From: Arthrobacter sp. cf158
Lineage (GTDB): Bacteria; Actinomycetota; Actinomycetes; Actinomycetales; Micrococcaceae
NCBI RefSeq assembly: GCF_900106835.1
Contig: NZ_FNNR01000005.1
Coordinates: forward strand, 78,019 to 142,018
DNA length: 64,000 nt
Direction of reading: 5' to 3'
Shown piece by piece: positions 48,393-56,487 of the stretch. Each line of letters starts with the position of its first letter. Position 1 is the first letter of the stretch. Both the position numbers and the translations under genes were made by a program. The notes under the pieces were generated by a model that searched no databases, had not been told where the DNA came from, and saw only the letters and a program-made list of their open reading frames with translations.

Positions 48393-49775
48393 ATGCAGAA
48401 TCCTCAGACAGATGAAGAACCGCCCGGCGATCCCGAGTTCCCGATAGGGATTGGGGTAAGGCAGCCCCAACCAATTCGTTGGACCACAGCTAGTTCCGAC
48501 TACCCACCGCCGGTGACAGCTGAAGTACCGCCCGGCGATCTCGAGTTCTCTGCACCGGTCCGGCAGCCCCCACCCGTTCGCGGGCCAGCAGCAAGTTCCG
48601 CCGACTCACCGGAAAGTGAGCCCCCGCCCTACCCGCCAGGTCCTCCGCTTCAGGCTGCGCCTGGCACCGGAGTCGGCGGCACGGTACCACTCTGCGATCA
48701 GGATGACGACATAGGAGAGAGGTCTCCTGCAGATGATCCCCTCCCGCTGGCCGCTGGTGCTGTTAATCGGCTCTTGCCCGATGGGCCGCCGCCATCATTG
48801 TCGACTGGGGCGGGAGAACCACGCTGGACACTCCCGGCCGCCCCGGACGACGTGAGCGTGCTCGAAGGCATCTACCGCGGCCGATCGCAGGTCGGGGACG
48901 CCGGCGCGATTCTTCGGATCGCCCCGTCAGTGAGGAGCAGACTTTCGGGGGCCCACGTACCCGATTCCACGGTTGACTCGGGAATCGTGAGTGACTCGGT
49001 GAGCGTCGGGGCGGTGAGCATCAAGGGAGCAAGCCACCACTTGTCAGGAACGCCGCGTCAGGACGCCTATGCTATCGGTTCTGATGATTCCTGGGTGGTG
49101 ATCGCGGTCGCCGACGGGGTCTCAGGGGGCAAACTGTCCCACGTGGCCGCGACTGAGGCGGCAAGAGTCACTGTCACAGAGTCCCTTCGAGCTCTCGCCG
49201 CCATGCCTCCCGACCTCATTCACTGGCCGGAGGTCGGCAGGAAAGCAAAGGAAGCGGTCCGTGCGCTCGGGCAGCGCCGCGCGCAGCAGCAATTCGGTCC
49301 GACTGATTCCGCGCCCGAGATTTCCGACCGGACGATCGCGCAGATTATGTCGACTACCTGCGACTTGCTCGTTGTTCCAACTGCACGGAAGGACGGTTCG
49401 CTTCGCGTCTGGCGCATCCGGATCTCTGGTGATGGAAGCTTCTACGTCCTCGACCCGGTCCGGGGCTGGGGCCTCCTTGACGCCGGGAAAAATCCCACTT
49501 CGAGCACCGTCGATAACTCGGTGTCGGACGCGTTGCCGTTGGGCGGCGATAGCCCGGATGTCGACAGCTGGGAGCTGAGCCCAGGGCAGGCGATCATTCT
49601 TTGCACGGATGGCTTCGGCGACGTCATCGAAGAGGGGGCGCGCCCTGTGGGACGGTATCTCTTCGATGCCTGGAAAAATCCGCTGGATACCACCCAGTTG
49701 CTCTTCACATCCTCTTTCGTCAACACGAACGCGGACGACGACAGGACCGCAGCAATCGTTTGGGCAACTGCATGA
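48393..49775 (+). CDS. PP2C-type Ser/Thr phosphatase with Pro-rich N-terminus
   Basis: 460 aa. Residues 1-170 are Pro/Gly-rich, with two degenerate copies of a PPGDxEF...VRQPxPxR unit. Residues 205-460 are a PP2C domain: RQDAYAIG with the first metal Asp, VADGVSGG (D241), ILCTDGFGDVI, and DDDRTAAIVW with the final metal ligands. It probably reverses phosphorylation by the adjacent kinase. The start at 48393 (MQNPQTDEEPPG) is uncertain, since the upstream frame is open. The stop overlaps the kinase ATG by 4 nt. Confidence 0.88.
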   Translation: MQNPQTDEEPPGDPEFPIGIGVRQPQPIRWTTASSDYPPPVTAEVPPGDLEFSAPVRQPPPVRGPAASSADSPESEPPPYPPGPPLQAAPGTGVGGTVPLCDQDDDIGERSPADDPLPLAAGAVNRLLPDGPPPSLSTGAGEPRWTLPAAPDDVSVLEGIYRGRSQVGDAGAILRIAPSVRSRLSGAHVPDSTVDSGIVSDSVSVGAVSIKGASHHLSGTPRQDAYAIGSDDSWVVIAVADGVSGGKLSHVAATEAARVTVTESLRALAAMPPDLIHWPEVGRKAKEAVRALGQRRAQQQFGPTDSAPEISDRTIAQIMSTTCDLLVVPTARKDGSLRVWRIRISGDGSFYVLDPVRGWGLLDAGKNPTSSTVDNSVSDALPLGGDSPDVDSWELSPGQAIILCTDGFGDVIEEGARPVGRYLFDAWKNPLDTTQLLFTSSFVNTNADDDRTAAIVWATA

Positions 49776-50791
49776 GCCGCTCGCCAGCCGACGTCACTGT
49801 CCAGAAGTCGGCGCTGGGACCGATGGCCAAGCTCGGCAGGGGCGGTCAGGCCACAGTGTTCAAACTGTCCTCTCCGCCGCCGATTCCCGGTGCCGAAGGC
49901 CAGTACGTCTTCAAACGCTACAACTCGGCGATCCTTGAAGAGTCGGGGCATTCCCTCGCCGCAACGATGCCGCAGTTGGTCCTCCATCCGGACACCATGA
50001 GCGAGGACGACCAGAAGTTCGTCCGTCGCCATACCGTCTGGCCGCAAGGATTGGTCGTCGCGAACGGCACAGCCCAGGGCATCCTCATGAAGCTGATTCC
50101 GGATCCGTTCTTCTTCGATCTCGAGTTCAATGGGATCGGTCCGAGTGAAAGGACGCTTCTCGAGGTCCAGTACCTCATGGTGCCGGAAGCCAAGAAACGG
50201 GAGCGAGGCATTCCTTCGGCCACCGCCAAAGAACGTCTCTATCTCATCTTGGACGTCCTGAAAATTGTCGAATTCCTCCACGGGAATGGACTGGTGATCG
50301 GAGACTTCAGCCCGAAGAACCTTGTTGTCACCAACCCCGGCAAGGGCGTCGCGTCCAGTGGAAAGAAGTTCACGCCGAAGTTCCTAGACGTAGACGCATT
50401 CCGATTTGCGGGTGGCGTGCCCCCGATCCAGCAAATGCATACGCCGAACTGGTTCCCGCCAGAGGTCCGCGCAGCAGCTGTCCTCCGGGACCAGCTTTTT
50501 GCAGCGGGGGCCTCGCAAATTGAAATCAGCAAAGCGCGTGCGGCTGCGAACAGACAAACGACCAAGTCCGACATCTTCAAGATGGGGCTTCTCGCACTTC
50601 GACTGCTGCATATTCCGCATGACCCCAATGAGGATGACACGCAGAGTGTCTACGTCTCTGCAACTGCGACCTCGAACATCGAACGTTTGGTCGGTGCGAA
50701 ACGCGCCCGCCTTCTCCGAAGCATGCTCGACACCGATCCTGCTAGCCGCCCAACCGCACATGACGTCCTTGCCGCTTTCTCCCGGAAGTAG
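49772..50791 (+). CDS. TerY-P-type protein kinase
   Basis: 339 aa. A kinase fold with glycine loop KLGRGGQATVF (20-30), ATP-binding K48 in YVFKRY, catalytic loop GDFSPKN (177-183) in place of HRDxKxxN, and a metal site DVDAF (206-210) in place of DFG. The catalytic Asp, Asn and metal Asp are kept, so activity is plausible. The variant loop is characteristic of kinases coupled to VWA and PP2C proteins. A helical extension of about 80 residues ends the protein. ATG overlaps the phosphatase stop by 4 nt. No membrane segment, unlike PknB. Confidence 0.87.
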   Translation: MSRSPADVTVQKSALGPMAKLGRGGQATVFKLSSPPPIPGAEGQYVFKRYNSAILEESGHSLAATMPQLVLHPDTMSEDDQKFVRRHTVWPQGLVVANGTAQGILMKLIPDPFFFDLEFNGIGPSERTLLEVQYLMVPEAKKRERGIPSATAKERLYLILDVLKIVEFLHGNGLVIGDFSPKNLVVTNPGKGVASSGKKFTPKFLDVDAFRFAGGVPPIQQMHTPNWFPPEVRAAAVLRDQLFAAGASQIEISKARAAANRQTTKSDIFKMGLLALRLLHIPHDPNEDDTQSVYVSATATSNIERLVGAKRARLLRSMLDTDPASRPTAHDVLAAFSRK

Positions 50792-50797
50792 GTTTCT

Positions 50798-53700
50798 GTG
50801 GCGCTTCCAACTCTGGCTTACTGGATCAAAAGGCTGACGCCGGAAGGCTACGCGGCTGCTGTCGGTCAGGGCCTGGCTGGCACTGTCAGAGGTGTCGAAG
50901 CCCATCTGACGAAGGTGGCGCGGTCACTCGACGTCTGTACGGTCGCGATCAGCTCGATTGTCGACGAGCGCGAAGCGATTGTTGACGCGTTCGCCTCCCG
51001 GTGGAACGTTGCGGTGCCCTCCATGCAGCAGATTGCAATGGCTCACCCTCCGACAGATCTTGTCGAGCGACTCAGGACTGGTCGCCAGCCCTGGTTCCAG
51101 TCCGGCAAGGATGGTCAGCGCCAGAGGGAAAGCATGTGGGTCAGCCAACGTTTGTTCGAGTTGGAGAAATCCCTTGTCACAGAACTTCAGGCGTTCGCGA
51201 ATACCTGGAGCCGGAGCCGTCCGGCTCAAGTCCAGAGCCCTGCGACCCAGCCCCCCGCCCTTCTGCCGGGCATCGCGGACCGCCCGAATGGGCTGGATCG
51301 AGTGAACCCGGGAGAAGGGCCGCTCGTCCTCCAAATTGGTGAAGCGGTCTGGTCTCTGGACGTGGGGGTTCCACACCTGAGCGGCATGACTTCGTCGGGG
51401 CTGACAAGTCAGATCGTCGCTGCACTTCCGCCTGCCAAATCGTTCCCGGTGTTGATCGACTTCGTGCGCGACGGCGGATTTGCAACCGATCACCGAAGCA
51501 CCGTCGAATCTGCGGTTGTACGCCTTCTGGCGCTGTTGCCGGCGGCCCAGTTGAAGGTCCGCCTGTTCGACCCGGTGAGGGTCGGCGCTTCGCTCAAGTT
51601 CCTCAGCGATTTGGGTGATCTCACTCGATCCGCGGTGGCCGATGTGCGTGTAGTGGCCGCTGATTTGGAACCCCTGTTGGACGATCTGACACGTCATGTG
51701 GCGCTGGTGACGCAGCAGTACCTGGGTTCCCGGCACGGCTCCCTGGCCGAGTACAACCGGGCGGCGGGCGAAGTCGCCGAGGCCTATCACCTTCTCGTTC
51801 TGATGGACTTCCCGGCGGGCCGGGTCGATGACGAAGTGCTGCGCAAGCTCGAAACGCTCGTCAGGGCGGGGCCCACATGTGGGGTGTTCACGCTTATCCT
51901 CTCGGCCGAGCCGGGCCGCTACTCGTTCGGGCTCCCGGTGCTGCAGAACGCGGTCTGGGTATCCTCAGACCAAATGGTGAGAGGGATGCGCGGAGCTCTC
52001 CCTGCACTGGGTAGTCAATCAGGCCAAGTCACAATTGACGGCATCCGATCCAAGGACTGGCGTCGCTACCTCTCTCTTCGGCCCAAGGTCCTCTGGTCTG
52101 GGTCAGCCTGGTCCTCCTCGGCTGCGCCGGAAGTAAAGCGCCTGGTCGTCCGGCTGGACCGTGACGTCAGAGGAGCCAAACCTCGGAGCATCACCCCTGC
52201 CGCCGCAGCGAAGCGTCTACAGTCGATGCCCGGCCGCGGCCGGGACGCCAACCCGGACGACCCTTCGACCTGGTGGCGGAAGAGGGCCATCCACGGGGTC
52301 GAAGCCAACGTCGGCGTGACAGGCGATCGCGATGTCGCCACCGTTGTCCTCGAATCAGCGGGGAGCGAGCCCGGTCTCATCATCGGCGGTCAGCCCGGCA
52401 CCGGAAAGTCTGTCCTGCTCCACGCACTCATCTGCGACCTAGCCCGGAACTATTCGCCTCAGGATCTCGAACTTTATCTGCTGGATCCCAAGCAGGGGGT
52501 GGAGTTCACGGTTTACGCAACCGGTAAGCTGCCCCACGCCAAGGTCATCACCGTGAAGGCACCACCAGCGTCGACGATCCTCGTTCTCGAAGACCTGATG
52601 GACCAGATCGCGGCGCGAGGAGAACTTTTCCGCAACACTCGAACAGCGAGCGGAGCCAATCCCGACAAGCTCGATGACTACCTCGCAGCCCCCGGGGCCC
52701 GTCCAATACCACGAATTGTCGCCGTGATCGACGAGTTTCAGGCGCTCCTGAATACCGGGGACGACGAGACCTCGATGCGCGCAGCAGGGCTCCTCGACCG
52801 CACAATCCGCGAAGGACGCGCATTCGGTATCCACCTTGTACTTGCGACACAGAGCCTCCAGGGGATCAGCCACCTGCCCTCAGCGGTGACAAACATGATC
52901 GGCTCCAAGGTAGTTCTTCGCGTCAGCGAGGATGACTCGCGTATCTTCCTTGGCCCACAAGATCTCGATGCCGCAAGGCTCGGTAAAGGCAGCGGGAAAG
53001 CAATCCTCAAACGACCCGGCATCCGCAAAAGAGAAATTCAAGTCACCAATGAGACTAAGGATTCAGCACATACGACAGTGAAGTCACTCGCGGCAAAGGT
53101 TCGCAATACTCAACGGCCGACGGTGCTCGACTTCTCGCGCATGCGCCCCCCGACCAGACTGAGCTCGAAGGCGGATAGCAACGTCGGCCTGCAGCTACTC
53201 GTCGCCCGCGGAATGGGTGTCACAGAGTCAGTGAACGCACGCCTGCCCGTCAACGATGATGGACATCTCCTCGTGGTGGCCGGCCCGGGCCGAGGGACTA
53301 CGCCGGGCCCGAACCTCGGCATACTGTCCGCGATGCTGGCTACCTGCGTTGTTGCGAGGGTTCCCTTCGATGTGGTCGACTTCGGGGACATGCAGACAGG
53401 GTTCGACATAGCGCTGGGACAGATTCAGCGGACAGTCTCGGGTCCCCAGCGAAGGTTTGCGAGAAGAAACCTGTTCGAGCTTTACCTCGATGAAGCCCTA
53501 ACCCTTGCCCGGCAGGGCGGCCCGAAGGCGTCGACTCGGAAGGTTTTGTTCCTTGTGAACGCCCATCGGAACCGTGAGCTTGTCGATGGAGGGGACATCG
53601 CCTATAAGCTCAGTGAGTTGCTTTCTGTTGCCGCCACCGGAAGGGTCCACGTGGTGCTGCACAGCGATACCGGGACCGCGGCTTCGCGGATTCTGTCCAA

Positions 53701-53899
53701 CGCCGACCTTTTGCCTCAGTTCGGGGCTCGCCTGTTTACACGGCTGGATTCCGACAGCAGCTACCAACTGCTCGGCTCAAACGAAGCCGAGCGACTTGTC
53801 GGCGACGAACTCCTACTGTGGGAGCAGACAGGGGAGAAGACAAAAGCAGTGCCATTCGCGCCGTTCGACGCGAAGACCTGGGCGCGGATTGCCCGATGA
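50798..53899 (+). CDS. FtsK/HerA-type ATPase of the VWA-PP2C-kinase operon
   Basis: 1033 aa. Residues 1-160 are helical; 180-480 look like a degenerate ATPase-like domain. Residues 490-790 hold the active one: Walker A GGQPGTGKS (530-538, K537), the LYLLDPKQGVEF strand, Walker B VIDEFQAL with D645-E646, and LATQSLQGI, all as in FtsK/SpoIIIE and EccC. Residues 800-1033 resemble a further ATPase domain whose P-loop (GPGRGTTPG near 828) lacks the Lys. The multi-domain layout recalls EccC of type VII secretion, but there is no N-terminal membrane segment. It could pump DNA or protein. GTG start 7 nt after the kinase; ATGA overlap with the next gene. Confidence 0.85.
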   Translation: MALPTLAYWIKRLTPEGYAAAVGQGLAGTVRGVEAHLTKVARSLDVCTVAISSIVDEREAIVDAFASRWNVAVPSMQQIAMAHPPTDLVERLRTGRQPWFQSGKDGQRQRESMWVSQRLFELEKSLVTELQAFANTWSRSRPAQVQSPATQPPALLPGIADRPNGLDRVNPGEGPLVLQIGEAVWSLDVGVPHLSGMTSSGLTSQIVAALPPAKSFPVLIDFVRDGGFATDHRSTVESAVVRLLALLPAAQLKVRLFDPVRVGASLKFLSDLGDLTRSAVADVRVVAADLEPLLDDLTRHVALVTQQYLGSRHGSLAEYNRAAGEVAEAYHLLVLMDFPAGRVDDEVLRKLETLVRAGPTCGVFTLILSAEPGRYSFGLPVLQNAVWVSSDQMVRGMRGALPALGSQSGQVTIDGIRSKDWRRYLSLRPKVLWSGSAWSSSAAPEVKRLVVRLDRDVRGAKPRSITPAAAAKRLQSMPGRGRDANPDDPSTWWRKRAIHGVEANVGVTGDRDVATVVLESAGSEPGLIIGGQPGTGKSVLLHALICDLARNYSPQDLELYLLDPKQGVEFTVYATGKLPHAKVITVKAPPASTILVLEDLMDQIAARGELFRNTRTASGANPDKLDDYLAAPGARPIPRIVAVIDEFQALLNTGDDETSMRAAGLLDRTIREGRAFGIHLVLATQSLQGISHLPSAVTNMIGSKVVLRVSEDDSRIFLGPQDLDAARLGKGSGKAILKRPGIRKREIQVTNETKDSAHTTVKSLAAKVRNTQRPTVLDFSRMRPPTRLSSKADSNVGLQLLVARGMGVTESVNARLPVNDDGHLLVVAGPGRGTTPGPNLGILSAMLATCVVARVPFDVVDFGDMQTGFDIALGQIQRTVSGPQRRFARRNLFELYLDEALTLARQGGPKASTRKVLFLVNAHRNRELVDGGDIAYKLSELLSVAATGRVHVVLHSDTGTAASRILSNADLLPQFGARLFTRLDSDSSYQLLGSNEAERLVGDELLLWEQTGEKTKAVPFAPFDAKTWARIAR

Positions 53900-54783
53900 G
53901 CAGGCTCGTCGTCGATCCCCAAACCCTCAGAGCCCTGCAGCTGGCGCTCAAATCGACCTTAGATAGAGTGCAGGCCGAGCACAGTGCCACCTCGAACGCA
54001 GCGAGACGGACACTGGACACAGTCGATGCCGCAGTAAAGTTGCGCCAGGCCAGGGTGCAGCAGTGCCAAACCGCTCTTGCAGCCTGCAGGAATTCCGAAC
54101 GCGAGGACTGTTCCATTGAGGCGGCGGCCCTAGCCGAAGCGCAACGCCATCTTGCCGCCGCACTGAATGCCCGGAGGCTCGTTTCTCAAGCCACTGCTGA
54201 CTATGAGTTGCAAGCTCGCGCATCACTGAAGCGGCTAGAGAGTTTACAAGCACAGGGGCACCGTTACCTCACCTTCAAGCTGGACAAAGTGGCCGCTGTC
54301 AATGCTGGAGGGCCAGGCGGTACAGGTTCTGTGTCCGTTCCAGGCAGCATAACCGTTGGTTTAGTACCTCCGGCAGGACTTGGAATCCACTCGCTTCCGG
54401 GCCTCCCCGCCGGCTTTGTGATGGTTCCGGTCGATCAGATCGATCAGACCGAAAACCCAATCAGCGGTCCCCAGGACTTCGGCAAGGGCTACTCCATCGA
54501 AGATCTCGACTACGCCTTCGACCTCCTCTCGAGTCAGGTGTTGCCGGGGCTCGCGAACGGTTCGAGCCCGTCGTCCTTCGCCGTGACCGACAAGGCCAAC
54601 GGCAGCTACGGGACAAGGTCACTCTCCGACACCTACAGCGGGTTTTTCGGCGGCGACGCAATCAGGCTTGAGCGTCGCCCAGACGGGACCTACGCGATCA
54701 CTAACGGCCGGCATCGGGTCTATGTCGCAAGCCGCTTTGGACGGGAGTATGTGCCCGCAAAAATAGTCGGAGGTCTCCCTTGA
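53896..54783 (+). CDS. Coiled-coil protein with ParB/sulfiredoxin-like C-terminus
   Basis: 295 aa. Residues 1-135 are long Ala/Arg/Gln/Glu helices, likely coiled coil. 140-185 is a Gly/Pro/Val linker. 195-295 includes GKGYSIEDLDYAF and ends with AITNGRHRVYVASRFG, in which N270-G-R-H-R resembles the DGRHR/NGxHR motif of ParB/sulfiredoxin-fold (ParB-like nuclease) domains. Helical N-terminus plus small catalytic-looking C-terminus is the plan of secreted or conflict-system effectors. ATG overlaps the ATPase stop by 4 nt, so it may be the substrate or effector of that ATPase. Assignment of the C-terminus is tentative. Confidence 0.65.
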   Translation: MSRLVVDPQTLRALQLALKSTLDRVQAEHSATSNAARRTLDTVDAAVKLRQARVQQCQTALAACRNSEREDCSIEAAALAEAQRHLAAALNARRLVSQATADYELQARASLKRLESLQAQGHRYLTFKLDKVAAVNAGGPGGTGSVSVPGSITVGLVPPAGLGIHSLPGLPAGFVMVPVDQIDQTENPISGPQDFGKGYSIEDLDYAFDLLSSQVLPGLANGSSPSSFAVTDKANGSYGTRSLSDTYSGFFGGDAIRLERRPDGTYAITNGRHRVYVASRFGREYVPAKIVGGLP

Positions 54784-54995
54784 GAGTCGTCGGCCATCAA
54801 TCCAACAATCTCCGTTACATCGGGGAACACCTCAAGTTGACGTCCGAGCAGACCCGCCCCACCTTCACCGACGAGTCGCGCCCTCAGTTCGACCATCGCG
54901 TGATCGACCCGATGCGTATTGAGATCCGAAATCTCTCTGTCCGAGTATCCGAGCTGGACGTGGCTCTCGAGAATGCGCTCCGCTTATTGGAGTAG
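54780..54995 (+). CDS. Small helical protein at operon end, 71 aa
   Basis: TTG start overlapping the previous stop (TTGA), with GGAGG about 8 nt upstream, so translation is credible. The protein begins MRVVGHQSNNLRYI and ends in an amphipathic helix (IEIRNLSVRVSELDVALENALRLLE). No known family. Translational coupling to the coiled-coil/ParB-like gene suggests a partner, for example an immunity or chaperone protein. That role is speculation from position. Confidence 0.65.
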   Translation: MRVVGHQSNNLRYIGEHLKLTSEQTRPTFTDESRPQFDHRVIDPMRIEIRNLSVRVSELDVALENALRLLE

Positions 54996-55319
54996 CCGGC
55001 CTCCACCTCGACAGCTCCGAGCCGGACGCCCAATAAAACATCAAGTCCTATGTCCGCTTCTTATAAGAATTCATATCCTCTCATCGTTGGAGCCGATGAT
55101 TTCACATTTCGATCCGGCGGTAGCTGTGTCCCAGCTCTAGGACACCGCCAATCTTAATGACGCTCCAAATTCTGCCCGCCTCATCAAGGCCTAACCGTCC
55201 ATCCAATTGCAGGCCGCAGTCTTCCTAAACTCCACCGAGTCGGGCACTCCGGGCCGGTCGGCAGCCACCAAGCGCCTCGTGCCTCATTTCGCTTGCCTTT
55301 CACTCAGGTTGTTCCACCC
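54996..55319. other. Intergenic stretch between convergent operons, 324 nt
   Basis: No gene or clear hairpin was seen. It includes an AT-richer part near 55035-55110. It separates the plus-strand VWA-to-small-protein operon from the minus-strand transglutaminase group. Confidence 0.5.
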
Positions 55320-55577
55320 CTAGCCGCGGTTGATGCTCTCAAGCTGTTGCGCCACTGAGTTCAGACGCTTCTCGAATTCGCCGAGTCCGACCTTGGCGGC
55401 GTTCACCTTCTGCCTGGCGTCACGCAGAAGGTCATCGATCTTGCTCTTATTCGGTACGTCGAAGCGCATCGAGTTGTACGCACTCTCCACAGCACGTAGG
55501 TCCGACTCAATCGACTTTTGTGCGCTTCGAGCTTTGGCGGCCGCACTCCGGAGCTCGGTCGGCTTGCCACTTACCAT
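55320..55577 (-). CDS. Small helical-hairpin protein, WXG100-like size
   Basis: 85 aa. Two long amphipathic helices (about 6-38 and 44-83) around a turn at FDVPNKSK, the size and layout of WXG100 proteins, but no W-x-G motif is present. GAGGGAGAA precedes the ATG. It lies 40 nt downstream of the transglutaminase-like gene on the same strand and is probably cotranscribed. It may be a partner of the helical proteins or the FtsK-like ATPase across the convergent gap. Family unproven. Confidence 0.65.
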   Translation of the reverse strand: MVSGKPTELRSAAAKARSAQKSIESDLRAVESAYNSMRFDVPNKSKIDDLLRDARQKVNAAKVGLGEFEKRLNSVAQQLESINRG

Positions 55578-55617
55578 CAGGTTCTCCCTCGTTCAGTCAT
55601 ATCGTCCGGAACGCCTC

Positions 55618-56406
55618 TCAAGATCCACCCTTCCTCGGCTGTTTCCGGAGGCGGAACTTGACCGCCAACGAGTAGCCTTCCTCTAAGCGGCGGTATTCCT
55701 GGTAAAGCCCGGAGATCTCGATGCTTTTGTCGACGTCGGCAGAAGCCACCTGCTGTGCGCAGGTCATCACATCACCACCGGATATGAGCCCTTCGATCCG
55801 TGCTATCAGCGCCATTGCCTGAAGCGTTTTGGTGAAATCGACTTCCCGTACGTCGTCTGTCAGGTGCGTCTGCTGGGTCAGGCCGAAACTCAGCATGGAC
55901 GCCTCCGATGCCGCTGTCGTGAGCAGGTAACGCCGCCGAAAGTCGACATCATTTCGGAGCTGGTCGGGAAGGGCCCCAGCGCTGGTGACCGTGCCGCCGG
56001 CATTCCACGTCACATCCACGTTCCACCACACGCCGTCAAGATGGACTGCGTTCCAGGCATGGTTCAAGGACTGGCTCATCACTGATTTCGTTCTTATACC
56101 CACTCGTCGCGCGGAGGCCTCGAAGAGCGCCGCGTAGTCCATGCAGACTCCCAGCCCACGCCGCAGCGTCTCCTGTGGGGACTGAAGGACGAGCGGAGAC
56201 ACAGAACGGGCTCGATCGTGGTCGTATCGGACCCTTTTCAAGATGGCATCGTTAATCCGGCAGACAGCCGTCCATTCCGTCTGGCCCACCCCTTCCGGCC
56301 GCGTGGCGAGCGGGACTTGCACGACACGGACGCCGTCGAGAAGCAGCGTCTTGGTCCTCGGTTTTGAGTCGTCCCGAGAAAGGTCCTGGGTGCGAGTCGT
56401 CTGCAA
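55618..56406 (-). CDS. Transglutaminase-like cysteine protease-fold protein
   Basis: 262 aa. The transglutaminase core: C88 in RGLGVCMDYAALF, H116 in LNHAWNAV and D131 in WWNVDVTWN, giving a complete Cys-His-Asp triad. Residues 165-262 are a helical C-terminal domain. No signal peptide, so it is cytoplasmic. TTG start at 56406 with GGAGG 8 nt upstream. Such domains act as peptidases, or cross-link or deamidate proteins. It follows the broken STAND/TPR gene and precedes the small helical protein. In this context it may process a partner of the VWA-kinase operon. Substrate unknown. Confidence 0.82.
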   Translation of the reverse strand: MQTTRTQDLSRDDSKPRTKTLLLDGVRVVQVPLATRPEGVGQTEWTAVCRINDAILKRVRYDHDRARSVSPLVLQSPQETLRRGLGVCMDYAALFEASARRVGIRTKSVMSQSLNHAWNAVHLDGVWWNVDVTWNAGGTVTSAGALPDQLRNDVDFRRRYLLTTAASEASMLSFGLTQQTHLTDDVREVDFTKTLQAMALIARIEGLISGGDVMTCAQQVASADVDKSIEISGLYQEYRRLEEGYSLAVKFRLRKQPRKGGS

Positions 56407-56487
56407 CCGTACTACCTCCGCTCAAGCGCTCGCTCACAGCTAGGGATCGCCTTGTCCAGAAATCGTACAGCGGATCCGGTGTTTAGA

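Noticed and set aside
50798..53899. Calling the ATPase EccC and the locus a type VII secretion system
   Set aside because: It has no N-terminal membrane segment, no WxG protein and no EccB/D/E genes; kept only as an alternative hypothesis.
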